A stretch of DNA of 64,000 nt from Lunularia cruciata (GCA_948567375.1 OX419755.1:52085001-52149000), one strand, 5' to 3'; positions 13,001-25,125 are shown, counted from the first letter of the stretch. A program made the numbers and translations. The notes: generated by a model from the sequence alone, not told the origin.

Positions 13001-14895
13001 GCACTTCTGTTGGTTTCCGGTACACTGCAAGAGAGTTGACATCTAGTTTATCTAGGGCAAAGTTCGAGGTATGTCTTAACGGCGCAGGTGGTCTTATTTT
13101 CATGTTGAAAGCTGAAGGACCAGTTGCCATCGAGCAGGCACGATTGCACAAGTTGGTCCAAGTTCTTCCAGATGGGGTCAGTGTACCCCTCCTTATATTA
13201 TCAAGTAACTCATGGCACGACAGGAGTAGGGAAATAGAGCAGTGGTCAATGGAGAGGAGTTGGGAATCATTCCTAGAAACTGATGAAATTAGCCACAGTA
13301 GAGTTAGTAAGCTCAGAGTTATTTTCATTGGGAAGACTTCTGAGGTCAACGTCGGTGTCAAGAGCTATTACAGTGACCAGGCCTTGGTAGAGGGACTTCA
13401 TTGGTTGGCAGAGAATTGTCCCTTACAACCCCAACTGCGGTCCGTACACGTTGCGGATCTTGTGAGAGAGCATTTAGACGGGCATATGAGACTCCTCCTG
13501 GGGGCATCTTTCAAAGATGTAAGTCCGGAGCATTGCGTCGTCATCTACAACAGAGCGCTGAAGAGGGCTGCCGAGGAGATTAAGCATACTGCCCGTTTGG
13601 TCCCACTGAACTGGCCTCCAAATCCTCGGCCACAGAGGAAGTGGAAAGGTGAAGAAAATGAATCTACAACTGCAGCAGACGCTTGGAATGATAAGAAAAG
13701 TCTAGATTCTATGTTTGCCGCCCTCGAATCCTGTCTACTTCCTGCATTTCCAACTGTTCCAAGTTTTGATACAGGAGATGACCTCTTCTCACAGAAGTTG
13801 GAACTGGAGGTCATTCTCCGGAACTATCTGTCAACGATAGAAGACACCAGTCCAGACAATCCGACCACAAGGTGGGAGGTCAATCACATGGTACAGAGGG
13901 GATGTACAGTTGAATGGTCCGAGTCAGGCAGGACTCTTGTACCTAAGTGGGCCCGAATATTCCAGGCGATTATAACAGGCAGATTGCTCCTTCTCAACAA
14001 ACATCAAGCGGCTTCTGTCTATGTATCTCGAGTTGATAACACGCCTCCTTTTCATCTGGAAAACTTCGAGGAGAGCTTCTGCTCCCCAAGTTATGTATTT
14101 GGAGAGCCTGACAGTTATTTTGATGCAGACCCTTTATTAGATGATCTGATTGGTCAAATTGCTCACAAACAGGAGAAAAAATCACAGTTCAACGACCAAG
14201 CTGAGAGGGAGCTAGGGTCACCATTGCAAATGATGCAGAGTTCACTAAACGGTATGTCATCCTCAAGACGGTCATCGAGGGCTTCCGACGGTTTACAGAT
14301 ATGTGCTTCAAGTTTAAACCCCAGTCCAGCAGAGTACAAAAGTGGATCGTTGGATGGAATGCAGGAGCAGTACATAGTCGGTTCACCTTCAGAACGTTTC
14401 CTGCCTTGGTCGTTTATTGATAGTTCAGATAGTGCAAAGCGAAGCCAGCTGACCTTAACAGACTCAGAGTTGTTACTGGACGAGATGATGAATGAACTCG
14501 AGTTTTATAAGTCTAGAACAGCAGATGATGAACCTGGGTTAGGTGATTATTCAGTAGCCTATGTAACTGCACCATCTGATGGCAACTATGCAGAAGTAGA
14601 CCAGTATGACGATCAATGTTCACCCACTGAAGATCTTCGAGGCGAGGACTTAAGTCAATCCGAGTTTGCTCCACAGAAGGAAAGAGAAGTTAGGTCATGG
14701 GCTTTCAACTTGGAGCTCACAGAATCTGAAATCCTTTTAGATAGTATGTTATTAGAGCTCAAGGGAAAGAAGGCCTCTGAACCAGTTGAAGTACCATCTC
14801 TGAGGTCTTCTCACTGCAACGGAAGAGCAGAGCATGTGCGTGAACAACACCAAATTTTGTCGGTAGAATTTGCTTCGCCGAAACCGTTCACATAG
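7018..14895 (+). CDS. SAC3B: SAC3B-like protein, TREX-2 mRNA export scaffold
   Basis: SAC3/GANP family scaffold of the TREX-2 complex, which links transcription and mRNA export at the nuclear pore. Exons by splice sites and phase: 7018-8321, 8748-9103, 9251-9351, 9571-9786, 9959-10189, 10310-10401, 10664-10757, 10885-10977, 11374-12047, 12225-12336, 12673-14895; 5496 nt, 1831 aa, all GT-AG, close to the size of angiosperm SAC3B. Residues 37-397 are 14 FG-containing repeats. Residues 548-553 are CPDMCP, the family signature, followed by RKGDLDRFERVEGDRNQTS and LWDRMRAVRMDLRMQHIF. The SAC3/GANP helical and winged-helix region runs to about 880 (EENIEALIQYHGFSI). Residues about 979-1091 are a charged, Ala-rich predicted coiled coil. 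The C-terminal 740 residues come from one exon and end with two related acidic-hydrophobic motifs. THP1, DSS1, centrin and SUS1 partners are family knowledge. Confidence 0.95.
7126..8211 (+). repeat. 78-bp coding minisatellite, 14 FG repeats
   Basis: Fourteen head-to-tail units of 26 codons, consensus about MFGQGATGNRSAERG followed by LLGERGGPGAP, one unit slightly shortened near residue 300. Each unit carries one FG dipeptide (one copy is FA). The first seven units are nearly identical and the last seven more diverged. Units combine nucleoporin-like FG with an R/E-rich, G/P-rich spacer. Confidence 0.95.
11085..11275 (+). repeat. Intronic repeat R2, 3' part, in SAC3B intron 8
   Basis: Within the 396-base intron 10978-11373. 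It matches the 3' portion of the repeat filling ALG11 intron 5, most closely the copy ending near 40545: TTTGCTGCAGGTTACATTCG, ACACTACTCTAGCATTATGA, then GAGTTCTGGATAACTCGTT and CCCAGAACGGCTTCTG. It is in the same sense as SAC3B transcription. Confidence 0.85.
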
Positions 14896-17040
14896 ATGGT
14901 GGATTTCGTCTTGAGATATTGAAGGTATACGTATCGTGCCGTTTTTACTGGATCGAAAGGATGCCTCGTTTACCATCTGCTTGTAAATTACATGTAACTG
15001 GTCAGTATAAACCTTCAGATATTTACCACAGACGATCCTAGTTGCTGGTGCAAAGGTACTAGATAAGCTTTGTGGTCAAGTTGCAATGCTAATCCTTTTG
15101 GTTGGTTCTCGTGACGGTTCCCTTTCGCAGATGACCATCACATGTTCGAATGGAAGTCCACAACACCCCCAGTATCAGTTTGCTAGCTTTGGTGGTGAGC
15201 GATATGCATGGACTTTCACAAAATGTTATCGTGTCCAGTTTGGAGTGGAGAACACCTCTGTTGCCGCAAAGGGTTGGAGAGTGGCAAGAAGTTTAATCGT
15301 GGACACAAGCACCGACATGACTTTATGACGATGATGATAGACCACCCTAAGTTTCCAGCAGCACTCAGTGTGGTTTGGCTGGACAGACGAGCTGGGGTCG
15401 TGGAATCACGCATTTTAAGCCCGTCCTTGGAATCACGCATCAATGATGAAATGTTCTGGTCGTTAGAAACCAATGAAGCAGAGGTGAATTGGCTCATTGT
15501 ATTATAAGGTGAATCCCCAACCCCCACCCCTCCGGACGACCTATTCAAAGTATCCTTGTGAACGTGTGACCTATTTAGTGGTTGCTCCAACCTTTTTTCT
15601 CGAGAGATAGTCAGTGGATGGGAAATGAAATTCTTGATCCAAAATCCTTTCCTGATACAAATTTAACCTGTTCTTTGCAGAGTACAGTGAGGAGTCAACC
15701 TGGACTTTGACCATTGAGCACGTCCTTTACGATGCTGTACTAATCACTAAACGAAGAATAGTGCTAAGAACATACCCATTGATTCACACGTTGAGACTTC
15801 TGTTGATAATGGACATCACAACTTCCTATTTACCACAGCATTCATTGCAAGATATCTGACCGTATCACTCATTGAGTGGATAGGCACCAGTCGACATTGT
15901 TTTCTCTACCCTACACTCAGAACTTGGGACTCTTTTCAAAACCCGGCAACTGTATAGGTCATCACTTATCCAACCATGTACGCGGAATACCAATTATGAG
16001 CTTTCGTTAATCCATGTTCCATTTCCGAAATTCGGAAGTGTTTGATCCAGTAGTCGTTAGTTACTCCTGATGAGCTTTCAAGTTAGGCCGAGAGTGACCT
16101 GTTGTTTTATTCCGTAGTGTCATATCTGGAGGCATACAGCCGTAGTCAAAGCAACGTATTACGCGGAAGGAGACAGCTTGTGCTAGCGAAACATTGAACT
16201 ACCAAAGATCGCCGGGTCTATGTGTAATAGGTTTGCCTAATGACTTGATAGCCTAAATACTATCGGCGCATGCCTGTCAAACTGTGCAACAGCCATCTTG
16301 CAAACACAAGCTCATTCAGGTAGCCACCGTTTATCATGGAATTCTACTGTCGACACATGTCCATATAAATATATTGAGAACATGGACATCATTAGTGCGT
16401 ATGGACTAGGTTTGTAAAGAGGCCTATACTTTGTAATTGTCATTTTACACAGTGGGCTCTAAAGATGCCCACGTACGGAGTTCTAAGGTCCAGATCATGG
16501 ATTAATTTGGTGCATGTAGTGACCAACAGGTGAAGTTGTCGGACTCTTTCGCGAGAAGAGTCTCCTGAAACTGGTTGCCAATTGGTCTGTGTCCACGAGA
16601 TGGAACCGGACAGGCCATTCCGACATGTTTCATGATACTGGTTCCAGGCGAATGTAAGTAGAATGAACAATGGAATAGTGCTCCTTCATGCGCACAATGG
16701 AATTACGCGAACTACCGCCATGAATGGACTGGCTACTACACCGGAATGATATACATACTCGAACGTGCCAGTAATCTTGGACTATCGAGCAGTGTAAACG
16801 GGTATCGACGTGGGGGTCGGTTGACTCTTCCTGGTGTACTTTAACAACATCGCTTCCACAGACTGTCCTGGTACTTTCAAGTCTCTGCACGAACAGTAGA
16901 TAGCTTCAGAACCAGTTGCTTTACTGTGTAGACGTCAAGAAGACATCCACTGCTCTCAGTAAAGAGTGTCAACATTTGCCACTTACAACTTGGTCATTCT
17001 GAATAGTAAAAGATGTTTCATAACGACTATGATCCGAGGA
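14896..17040. other. Intergenic between convergent SAC3B and DCC1
   Basis: Holds the 3' untranslated regions of two converging genes. SAC3B ends at 14895 and DCC1 ends at 17041 on the other strand. Base composition resembles the genes rather than the transposon-rich flanks. Short open frames on both strands show no family resemblance. No tRNA or transposon was recognised. Confidence 0.6.
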
Positions 17041-18627
17041 CTACACGCACCTTAGGTACGGCTCTAGGTCTTCCCATTCCCACTTGGACCTCCTTTTGAA
17101 GAGAGCTGAAAATCGACCGTCAGGGCTCGTTGGTAGGAGTGAACTGCTAAACTGGCAAATCCAAGATTCAAGCCCGATTTTCTCCACAAGGATCTCTCCC
17201 TTGAGCATGTTAAGGTGTGCATTCATCCACGAAGGGGTGATCATCTGCCATTCCTCCACGAAATCTTCTACCTTCCACGTATCCTTTGCTGCCAATAATC
17301 GCTTTGCGTAATGTAAACAAATTTTATGTTCGTCTAGGGCCCAAGTTTGGGAAGTGCACTCGAAGAAGCCCTCTGTTTCTGGCAAATGTCAACCACATGA
17401 ATTACAAGGTTAGCTCACTGAATCAGGTTAGTCTTGAGTAAGACTCAGATTCATGAAGGTTGGGTGTTCGTCTGGTAGCAGCTAGAAAAGGTCTCACAAA
17501 CATAAATGTGAATACAAATTACAAGGTGTTCCACGCGACATAATCCCAGCCTTCCTAAATGTGTTCCTAAAACTTACCTGTTGTTTTGTCTTCACTTGCT
17601 CTCCCTTCCTTAGGTTCAGGATCAGGTTGTGATCGGATCCCGAACTTGTCGAGACAATTAATCACAACTTGGCGAGGAAAATTGTCTGCTTCAAGAATTG
17701 GTAAAACTTCGGAGCCTGACAGGGCATTCAAGGGCCAATCGTGCTGCACGGCCGAACTCAGAAGGATCTCCAACAGATTGTGCATATACTCAGGATCAAC
17801 AACCCGCCAGTATTTACCTATCTCCGAAGCTTCCAGTTTCCTCAAGGCCTCTCTTAGCTGGTAATCACTTGCCTGCGTGCAGGCTGAAAGTTCATCCCAT
17901 GTGTAAAGGGCTCCGTCATCTGCTCCATCTTCATCATCGTTGTAAGGCCGCAGACTAACCAGAGCGTTCAAATTCTCCAGTCTAGGAACAGTCTCGACTA
18001 ATTCAATATGTCCTGATGCAGTGGCCACAACCCCTACCTCTGCCTTGGATGAGCTCTGACCTCCATTCTCATTGCTGGTGGATTTTCTTGCAGGAATTAG
18101 AAGAACAGTATTTGAAGTTGATACAAACTTCATTGCATAAGTGGCTTTTGAAGTACACAGCACGGCTTCGTCCTCAAGACATCCTTTGATTGTGAGCCTG
18201 TACAATCAACAAAAATCCATCGTCCATGTCAACATACGCTTGTCTCGGCCAGAAATAGCCAGGTACACTTCCTACGGGAGAAAGTGTCCATAGTGCACAG
18301 TTTTCAACCAAATGCATCTACTTCAACCGAAGAAATGTGCTAAGTGCAGCGTCCATCAATAACTCAGGCATAATAACAAAGCATATTGTGCTCCTACATT
18401 CAAGTAGACCACGGGTGAAATTGATGTTCAGCTTAACAAAGCAATGTGCAAATTGTTTGGCCCGGAAAATGCGTCCTGAAGGTGCGTAGAGCGTACCCGT
18501 TGTCGAGTAAATCTTGCAAAATTGCATCATTCACCTCGAGTAACTTGTACGGCTCTTCCGAATTGAAGCTCTCGCCGTACCTCACACTCACCTGAGGTTC
18601 AACGTCCAGTTTCAACACGGCATTCAT
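17041..18627 (-). CDS. DCC1: DCC1, sister chromatid cohesion / CTF18-RFC subunit
   Basis: DCC1 joins CTF8 and CTF18 in the alternative clamp loader that acts on PCNA at replication forks and supports sister-chromatid cohesion. Exons on the minus strand: 18627-18497, 18197-17578, 17378-17041; 1089 nt, 362 aa, GT-AG borders, phases 2 and 1. Recognisable blocks are DNGLTIKGCLEDEAVLC, TYAMKFVSTSNTVLLIP, YTWDELSACTQASDYQLREA, the SEIGKYWRVVDPEYM block and the C-terminal WEWEDLEPYLR winged-helix region. I chose ATG at 18627 (MNAVLKL) because plant DCC1 proteins begin with a similar AVLKL segment. The frame is open 20 codons further upstream but has no ATG there. Only two introns, fewer than I would expect in a plant gene of this size. 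Confidence 0.92.
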
Positions 18628-19060
18628 CCTCTCCACACTCAGCAAAAATGTCACACCTGGTGCAGTTGCATCGCAATCCTTCCTCACCCGAGCTTTTTAA
18701 AGATCTCAATTGAGATGCTCTCGACCTCCATAACACCGCAATAGAAATCGCAATGCGGGAATTTATTCAAGTCTCGGTGTTATAACGTTAATTGGCCCCT
18801 TATCACCGTCCTGCTCAACACTCAATTCCTCGTTCGTCACAATTTCATAAACCTTCCGATTGAATGAGTTGAATGAGGAATCGCAACCCCTTCCCGTTTC
18901 GCGCCATCCAGGTCCTCTGCAGTAGCGGGTGCGGGCATAGCGCGCCCGGTCTTCAGTCGCTCTCCCGCTAAGGACAGAGCCGATCCTCAACGATAGATCC
19001 GCGCTCCGGATGTGTTCATTGGTTGCTTTATTACGGGTATGTTGTTCGGATCATTTATCA
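18628..19060 (-). promoter_or_regulatory. DCC1 leader and promoter region
   Basis: GC- and CpG-richer than the DNA to its right, with an abrupt fall in GC at about 19060. A CCAAT-type box (ATTGG on the plus strand at about 19018-19022) lies about 390 bases before the start codon. No TATA box is obvious. Assignment is by position. Confidence 0.4.
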
Positions 19061-20159
19061 TGTGCCATTTCGAGTTAATTGTAAATAAAAAGAGTATCCG
19101 TTATTATTAAAAGTGAATAAATAATAAAAAAATTAAGCATGGGAAAATGGACTAAATTAGAAAAGCATAGTCTGTAGAAAAATACTTTCATTCCCTCTCA
19201 TGACTAATTGAGATCAATACATTCCCATTTCGGACAGATCACAGACTTACATGATTTTATACACGACGTTTGAATTTCGAACAAATCGGAAAGTACAAGA
19301 GACACGATTTTTGGAGACATGGATGCTCAAACGTTAAAAGATCAAGGAAGTCAACTTTCCTTGTAAATTAAAGAATTTTTTCATTTACAATAAATTTTTT
19401 GCAGAGTTATTTTCATCTATTTTATATTATAAAAGTATTTTGAAAGTTATATTCATAATAGAGAAAATTTCAAAAATGCCCTACTTAAAAGATATTCTCG
19501 AAAATACTCCACGCAGCAGACGCTATTACCAAAATCCACTTCTCACTCGACCTCTTCAACTCAGCAGTCCCACAACAATATCTCGGCAAATCGCCGAATC
19601 GACACACGCACGGACACGAGCGGTGACTGATGAAAATTTTAAATAAAAATGAAGCATTTTGGATAAAAACTTTATTAAGTGGCATATTCTGGAAAAATCC
19701 CATATAAAATATTTTATAAAAACTATTTCAGTTTACCATTTCAGTTTTTATGATAATATATAAGAAATTACATATATTTAAATTTTGGAAGCGATATGCA
19801 TAAGATAATAAGAAAAAAAGAATAAAACCTAAGAGTTAAAATACATCATAAAATTATTTCATAGTTTTGGAAGCCAAGTACATAAGATTATAAGAAAAAA
19901 TAATAATAAAATCGAAGAATAAATTAAGATTAAGTGAGGTGGCATCAACTTGAGAATTCTAGTTTACTTCACTCAAACTCAAGTGGTTGACATTATATTG
20001 CAACGTCCATGCAATATCCCACGTAGTATCAATATCATATCATATGGTGATTGCTCTACGGTGATTGCTCGTATATAAATCATATGAACCAATGTTCTCT
20101 TTACAGGAAGGGAGACATTGATGTAAACTATAAAACAAGGAAGTGAAAGTAATAATTTT
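19061..20159. other. AT-rich intergenic DNA, no gene recognised
   Basis: Strongly AT-rich, apart from a more mixed stretch around 19500-19640. Short direct duplications such as ACGGTGATTGCTC near 20044-20068. No protein similarity in any frame. Confidence 0.6.
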
Positions 20160-20420
20160 GTCATTTAGTATGGTAAACTCTTGCATACTGTATTAAATAC
20201 TCATCCATAATTCTATTTAACTCCAAATCTAGAGAATCAAAGAATATATCATATTACATATCCCTATATTGGAAGATCTTGGCTACTACTACTCTGTCTT
20301 ATCGTCTAGTATGATAATATGGGTAAATCTTATATAATATTTAATAAATGTGTCAAATCTACATCTATAATTTATATCATTCCGAAGGTTAAAAGATAAA
20401 AGAAGTGATCACTTTACGTA
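20160..20420 (+). repeat. Dispersed repeat R3, copy 1
   Basis: Shares the order of several words with 29320-29580: a TTTAACTCCAA block, then AGAGAATCAAAGAA versus AGAGGAACAAAGAA, then GGAAGATCTTGGCTACTACT versus GAAGACCTTGGTTGCTATTG. Divergent, non-coding, same orientation. Alignment was by eye. Confidence 0.4.
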
Positions 20421-22464
20421 CTCTTATATTTTAAGACTTCTAGTCCAATCGCTGCCTATCTAGAAGATAGGTAATCACCAACTATAAGTCTATCATAACT
20501 TATTACCCAATAAGTAATAATACTTTTGAAATAAAGTATCTTAGGGAGTATTTACTCTCTCCCTCTCCCCTGTGTAATAAAAAATACTATTATAATTACT
20601 TATTATACTCGATACCTCTATTATATTATACCTTTGAATTCATAAAAAAATAACTAAGATTTAGCAATTAACATTAAGTATATTGGTCATATGAAAAAAT
20701 TATAACTAAATAAGAAAATTATTTTAATTTAAGAAAATATATATGATTATTTTTATTTAAAATTTTAAAATACTTCTATTGAAATTCTAAATTTTACTAT
20801 TGATAATTCAATTATAGATCATTTTGTATTTATCCATTTTATTTTTTGATGAAGAAAATAAAATAAATTTTATATATAATATATTACTTTTCTCATGGTG
20901 ATAACCAAGTATTAAATAATTATTCAAAAAACAGATAATATATGTCTACAAAATAAAATAATATTTAATTGTAACACAAGTTTAAAGATAAGTTTTAAAC
21001 AAATCTTCTATATCTAGATTTCATCAGTACCATTCTTAGAAAGATATCAATATTAACAAGGTCAAAGTCTAGTGCATAAATATAAAGGATGAAATAAGAC
21101 TACAAAACATAACTAGATGTCTTGTAATTTATGCTTATAGTAGATATAGTTTTATTCTCAATAAAAAATAACAAATTTCAACCCAAATTTTCTCAAACCT
21201 TCCAAAGATTCTTCAATATCTTATATTATGTATCTTCAACACATAAAATTTTATATACCTATGAGAGAATAACTTACTAATCTATTTAATCCATACTAAA
21301 GTTTCAATTCTTTAGAGACGTTTAAAAATGTGTTGTACAAAGTTTTAATACCTCAATTCATAATAAATTAAATTAAATATATTTATATTTTTACTATTTA
21401 TATATGTTTAATAATATTAATATATACTGTATTATTGATATAAAAAGCTCATAATCACTACAAATATGTTATGTTATATTCCCTACCTCTAATCCACATT
21501 GTACATACTACTTGTTACTTTGCACCTATTTAATTCAAATGCATCATCAAATAAATTTATTATATTTATATGGAAAATAAGTATGTAAAAAATTGCCTTC
21601 AAGACCTCATCATAATCTAAACCCTAAAACTCACTCTAACCTGAACACTAACACAAACCCAACCCAACAACATATCCTACCAATAAGGCTTCACACCTTT
21701 GGCTTCTCACCTGGTGCATAAGAGAATGCACCCTATGAGGAATTTTGAGGAAATTCTAAAATTCCTTTTCTTGCAAATTTGAGTAAATGAGTAAATAGAC
21801 TAAATTAGAGCTTAAAAGTTTTGGTATGTTCTTGTTAGATTTGAGCATCCTATATTATTAGCAGTTTTAGAATTAAGCAATGTAAGTTAGTTATATTATG
21901 AAATTTCAATGTGTAGAATTGAGTTTCTTAAATTTGAACTACATTGCTTTAAAGGAATAGAACTTCTTATTGAACACTTGATTTATCATACCATTTTCAA
22001 TGTTGGAAAATTTATCTTGTTAGCTATGTCATGATGTGTTATTCTAGGTTGTGGACAATATTTAGGGATAATTATTTGAGTTCTTCTTGATGACAAACAA
22101 GTAATAAAGTTCAAAGGCACATCTTGCAATCAAGCATTCGAAGGAAGAAAGTTTATAAGGAGTGAGTTTTATGAGTAAGTTGGTTATCATGGTATTGTTG
22201 AAATTGTAACTACCAATTTTGACATTGAAATTTTTTATGAAAATGATGATTATAGTTTGTAGGAGCATCAAGTATTTGGCAGGCAATCAAGGCTTCATAT
22301 TTGGGCAAGATGTTGAGGTACAAACTTAATAATATAGCCTAAGAGTAGAAGAATATGCAAGATCAAGCTATGAGTATTGTACTCATTTACATTGAGCTTG
22401 TAGTGTTTTGACTATTAGATGAATATAATAATTGTGGTATTTTTATTTATAGTACTTTAAAAAG
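20421..22464. other. AT-rich intergenic DNA, no gene recognised
   Basis: About 2 kb of very AT-rich sequence with only short open frames of low complexity. Likely decayed transposon or unselected spacer. A short hairpin (CCTATC/GATAGG) occurs near 20455. Confidence 0.5.
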
Positions 22465-22595
22465 GGCAAACACATAGAAAACATGAAGGATGGGAAGACC
22501 ACATCATGCCAAACAAAGGACAGACAAAAAGGTAAAATGGGGCTAAGCCTTAATAGAGTCTACATTAGAAATCTGCACTATTGCACCTAAGAAAT
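22465..22595 (-). repeat. Dispersed repeat R1, copy 4 (reverse)
   Basis: Matches copy 3: AAGGATGGGAAG at 22487-22498, GGGGCTAAGCCTTAATAGAG near 22540 and TTGCACCTAAGAAATCC near 22575. It ends immediately before the copia gag remnant begins, so it may mark the edge of that element or its insertion site. Confidence 0.5.
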
Positions 22596-22599
22596 CCAA

Positions 22600-23060
22600 G
22601 CCATGCTATAGTACTTTATAGTACTTTAACAAAGATACAATGGCAAGAATTGTCTAACAAGCTCTACATATCCTTGAAGTTTACAAAATTCGAGATGAAG
22701 GATAGAAGGATTGATGCTTTCAATGATCTTGTGGTGGTTTTTCAAAATCTTGGTGAGACTTTGGTGGATGATGATAAGAAAGCATCTACTTATTAAGTTC
22801 CTTACATTCTTCTTATCAATCCTTATCATAAGTGTCGTTGCATCTAGACAAGAAGATCAATACATATATAATTAGGTAGTGAGTGAAATTTGACTCATGA
22901 ACTTAAGGAAAAAGGGGTAATATCTTCTCATCTATCTACCTTGTTTAGATCTACATTGCATATAAATCTAAATGAATCATAATGGAGGAAATAGTAAAGA
23001 TGGTAACAAGAGTTGCTATAAGTTAAGATTCAAGTTTAGGAGGAAAAACAAGACAAGAAG
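22600..23060 (+). pseudogene. Copia gag (UBN2-type) remnant
   Basis: Translation gives WQELSNKLYISLKFTKFEMK, then FNDLVVVFQNLGETLVDDDK, matching the pattern of copia gag with a hydrophobic heptad and a conserved DDDKA-like turn. A stop after ASTY is followed by further in-frame similarity. A basic, Cys-containing stretch near 23010-23100 may be a degraded zinc knuckle. Confidence 0.7.
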
Positions 23061-23107
23061 AGGCAAGTGTGGTAACATGAAGAGAGCTTGTTGTATTAGT
23101 GGTAATA

Positions 23108-23640
23108 TGTAATACCATTAGCCAGATATATTATCTAGAGGTGGAAATTGGCTTGGTAACATCTAAAAGGATGTTATATATGATGTAGTAAGTAGATTGG
23201 ATGGAGCTTTCACCAAAAGTGTACTTCTACTAATAAGGCAAGAGCAAAATACACCCTAAAAATTGTAGAGCCAACTTTGGAGGCCTAAATGGATGAATTA
23301 GACTTCAAAAATATGTAAATTCTGCGTTTGAAAGAAAAGGCTTGCCTTCTCCTCCCACTATTTGTCTCATCAAGAGTTTTCCAATGGTATCTCACCCATG
23401 CAATGTTGAGCTTCTTATAGGAATATTCTTTGAGGATTCCCTTTGGTCAAACCTATTTGACCAATTAGGTAAGACAAGGACCAACATATCACACATCTAG
23501 GCAACTAATCTAAGGTGGAGCTTGCTGACATGTCACCAATCCATATAAATAAGGGTTGGAATAGTAAGGTCATTCTAAAGAGCAAAAATCACAAGAATAT
23601 CACACTTTCTCTCTAAGTAGTGTATTTAACTCCATAAAGA
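23108..23640 (+). repeat. Family-1-like LTR, plus orientation
   Basis: Begins TGTAATACC like the outer end of the 2901-3621 LTR and follows the same order of blocks: TTGGTAACATCTAAAAGGATG, GGAGGCCTAAATGGATGAA, CCAATTAGGTAAGACAAGGA, GTGGAGCTTGCTGACATGTC. The right border is blurred. It lacks the internal duplication seen in the 2901 and 45709 copies. It interrupts the copia element. Confidence 0.65.
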
Positions 23641-23880
23641 TTGGGAACTATCATCAATAATAATTAACAAAGCTCATAAACTATCAAAGTTCAAGAATTG
23701 ACCAAATTAAGAATTATCAAAGTTCAACAACTTTCCAAATTTGAAAGACAAACATTATCAGATTGCAATAGGGAACTATTACCACTGGAAACTCTCATCA
23801 AAATGCACTATTGTACCTCATTGAAATTGTGAAAAAATTGCCCGTTTTCACCAAAAACTATCAAAGCTCAACAAGTGAGA

Positions 23881-24246
23881 GAAGAAAGTATTGAGTTTGA
23901 AAAGTGAATCATGTCCTATCATTTTAAATTGAATTAGTGTTACATTAATGAGTGTAATGTTTTGAAAACTAGAGAAACCTCCAAGAAGACAAAAACACAA
24001 GAGAAGAAAGTATTGAGTTTGAAAAGTGAATCATGTCCTATCATTTGAAATTGGATTAGTGTTACATTAACGAGTGTAATGTTTTGAAAATTAGAGAAAC
24101 CTCCAAGAAGACACAAACACAAGAGAAGAAAGTATTGAGTTTGAAAAGTGAATCATGTCCTATCATTTGAAATTGAATTAGTGTCACATTATTGAGTGTA
24201 ATGTTTGAGGATAAGAGAAACCTCCAAGAAGATAGGAACACAAGAG
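23881..24246. repeat. 122-bp tandem repeat, 3 units
   Basis: Units start at 23881, 24003 and 24125 with GAAGAAAGTATTGAGTTTG. Each contains TCATGTCCTATCATTT, then GAGTGTAATGTTT, then AGAGAAACCTCCAAGAAGA. The second half of each unit equals the terminus of the LTR at 24197, so the array spans an LTR/flank junction. The third unit runs into that LTR. Confidence 0.9.
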
Positions 24247-24793
24247 AAATGTAAGGTTTCATTCCTCAATACTCTAATGCCCAAAAGGAGCATCTTATCT
24301 TTAATATATAACAAAGACAATTTGCTGAAAGAGAGCTACACCCATGGATCAAATACATGGATTGGGGATATGTCAATGAGCTCCACACATAAATTAGCTA
24401 CATAGATTGGTAACATGTTAATCCTTGTCCTATTTGATGAATCAAACAAGTTTGACCAAAGGGAATCTTTGGAGAATATTCTTGTAAGAAGCTCAAAACA
24501 ATATGGGCAAGATATCATTGGAAAGATCTATCCAAGACACAAAACAAAGGTTAAAGTAATGCCAAAGGGGAGGAAGGTTGGATTTTTTGAGGCCTAATTC
24601 ATGTGTTTAGGCCTCTAAAAGTGGCTCAAAAGTTTTCAAGGTGTTTTTAGCCTATGTCCTATTAGTGTAAGTACTCTTTTGGTAACATTGATATCTAATC
24701 TACTTAGACCATCATATATAATATCCCTAATTTGTTCATAATTACCAAGCCAATTTCCACCTCTAGATAATTTTTCTCACTAATGGTATTACA
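24197..24793 (-). repeat. Family-1-like solo LTR, minus orientation
   Basis: Minus strand begins TGTAATACC at 24793 and ends CATTACA at 24197, with the same internal block order as the other family members. Flanks are TTGAG on the left and ATGAG on the right; the first tandem unit has ATGAG in the same place (23948-23952), so ATGAG is a plausible 5-bp target duplication. No primer site adjoins it, so it is best read as a solo LTR. Confidence 0.75.
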
Positions 24794-25125
24794 ATGAGGG
24801 ACTAATTTTTTGTTACAAGAATGCCATGTAATCCATTGGAATCCCATAAGAATTTATGGGATGAAAAAGGTGAACCGTAGCTATTTTACAACTATGGGCC
24901 ACAACATGTAAGATTGCAAAGACTATCATCTATGCCCCATAAAAGTTGATGGGACATCTTGTAACATTTCTTTATATCTTTTTGGAAGCCAAAAATGTAC
25001 AATTGAAACTTGTTTATGTGTTGCAAAGCAACATAGTTTGTTGGGATACCAATTTTAGATCTAGTAACATTGGCTTCTCCATGAATAAACTTGATGTAAA
25101 TAAAGCAAATGTTACTAGATTTAGG

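Noticed and set aside
12984-14386. Several minus-strand frames of 63-125 codons
   Set aside because: All lie opposite the long SAC3B last exon and show no family resemblance.
16440-16890. Two overlapping minus-strand frames near the 3' end of DCC1
   Set aside because: No similarity to any protein I know, no splice or domain continuity, and not needed for the complete DCC1 model.
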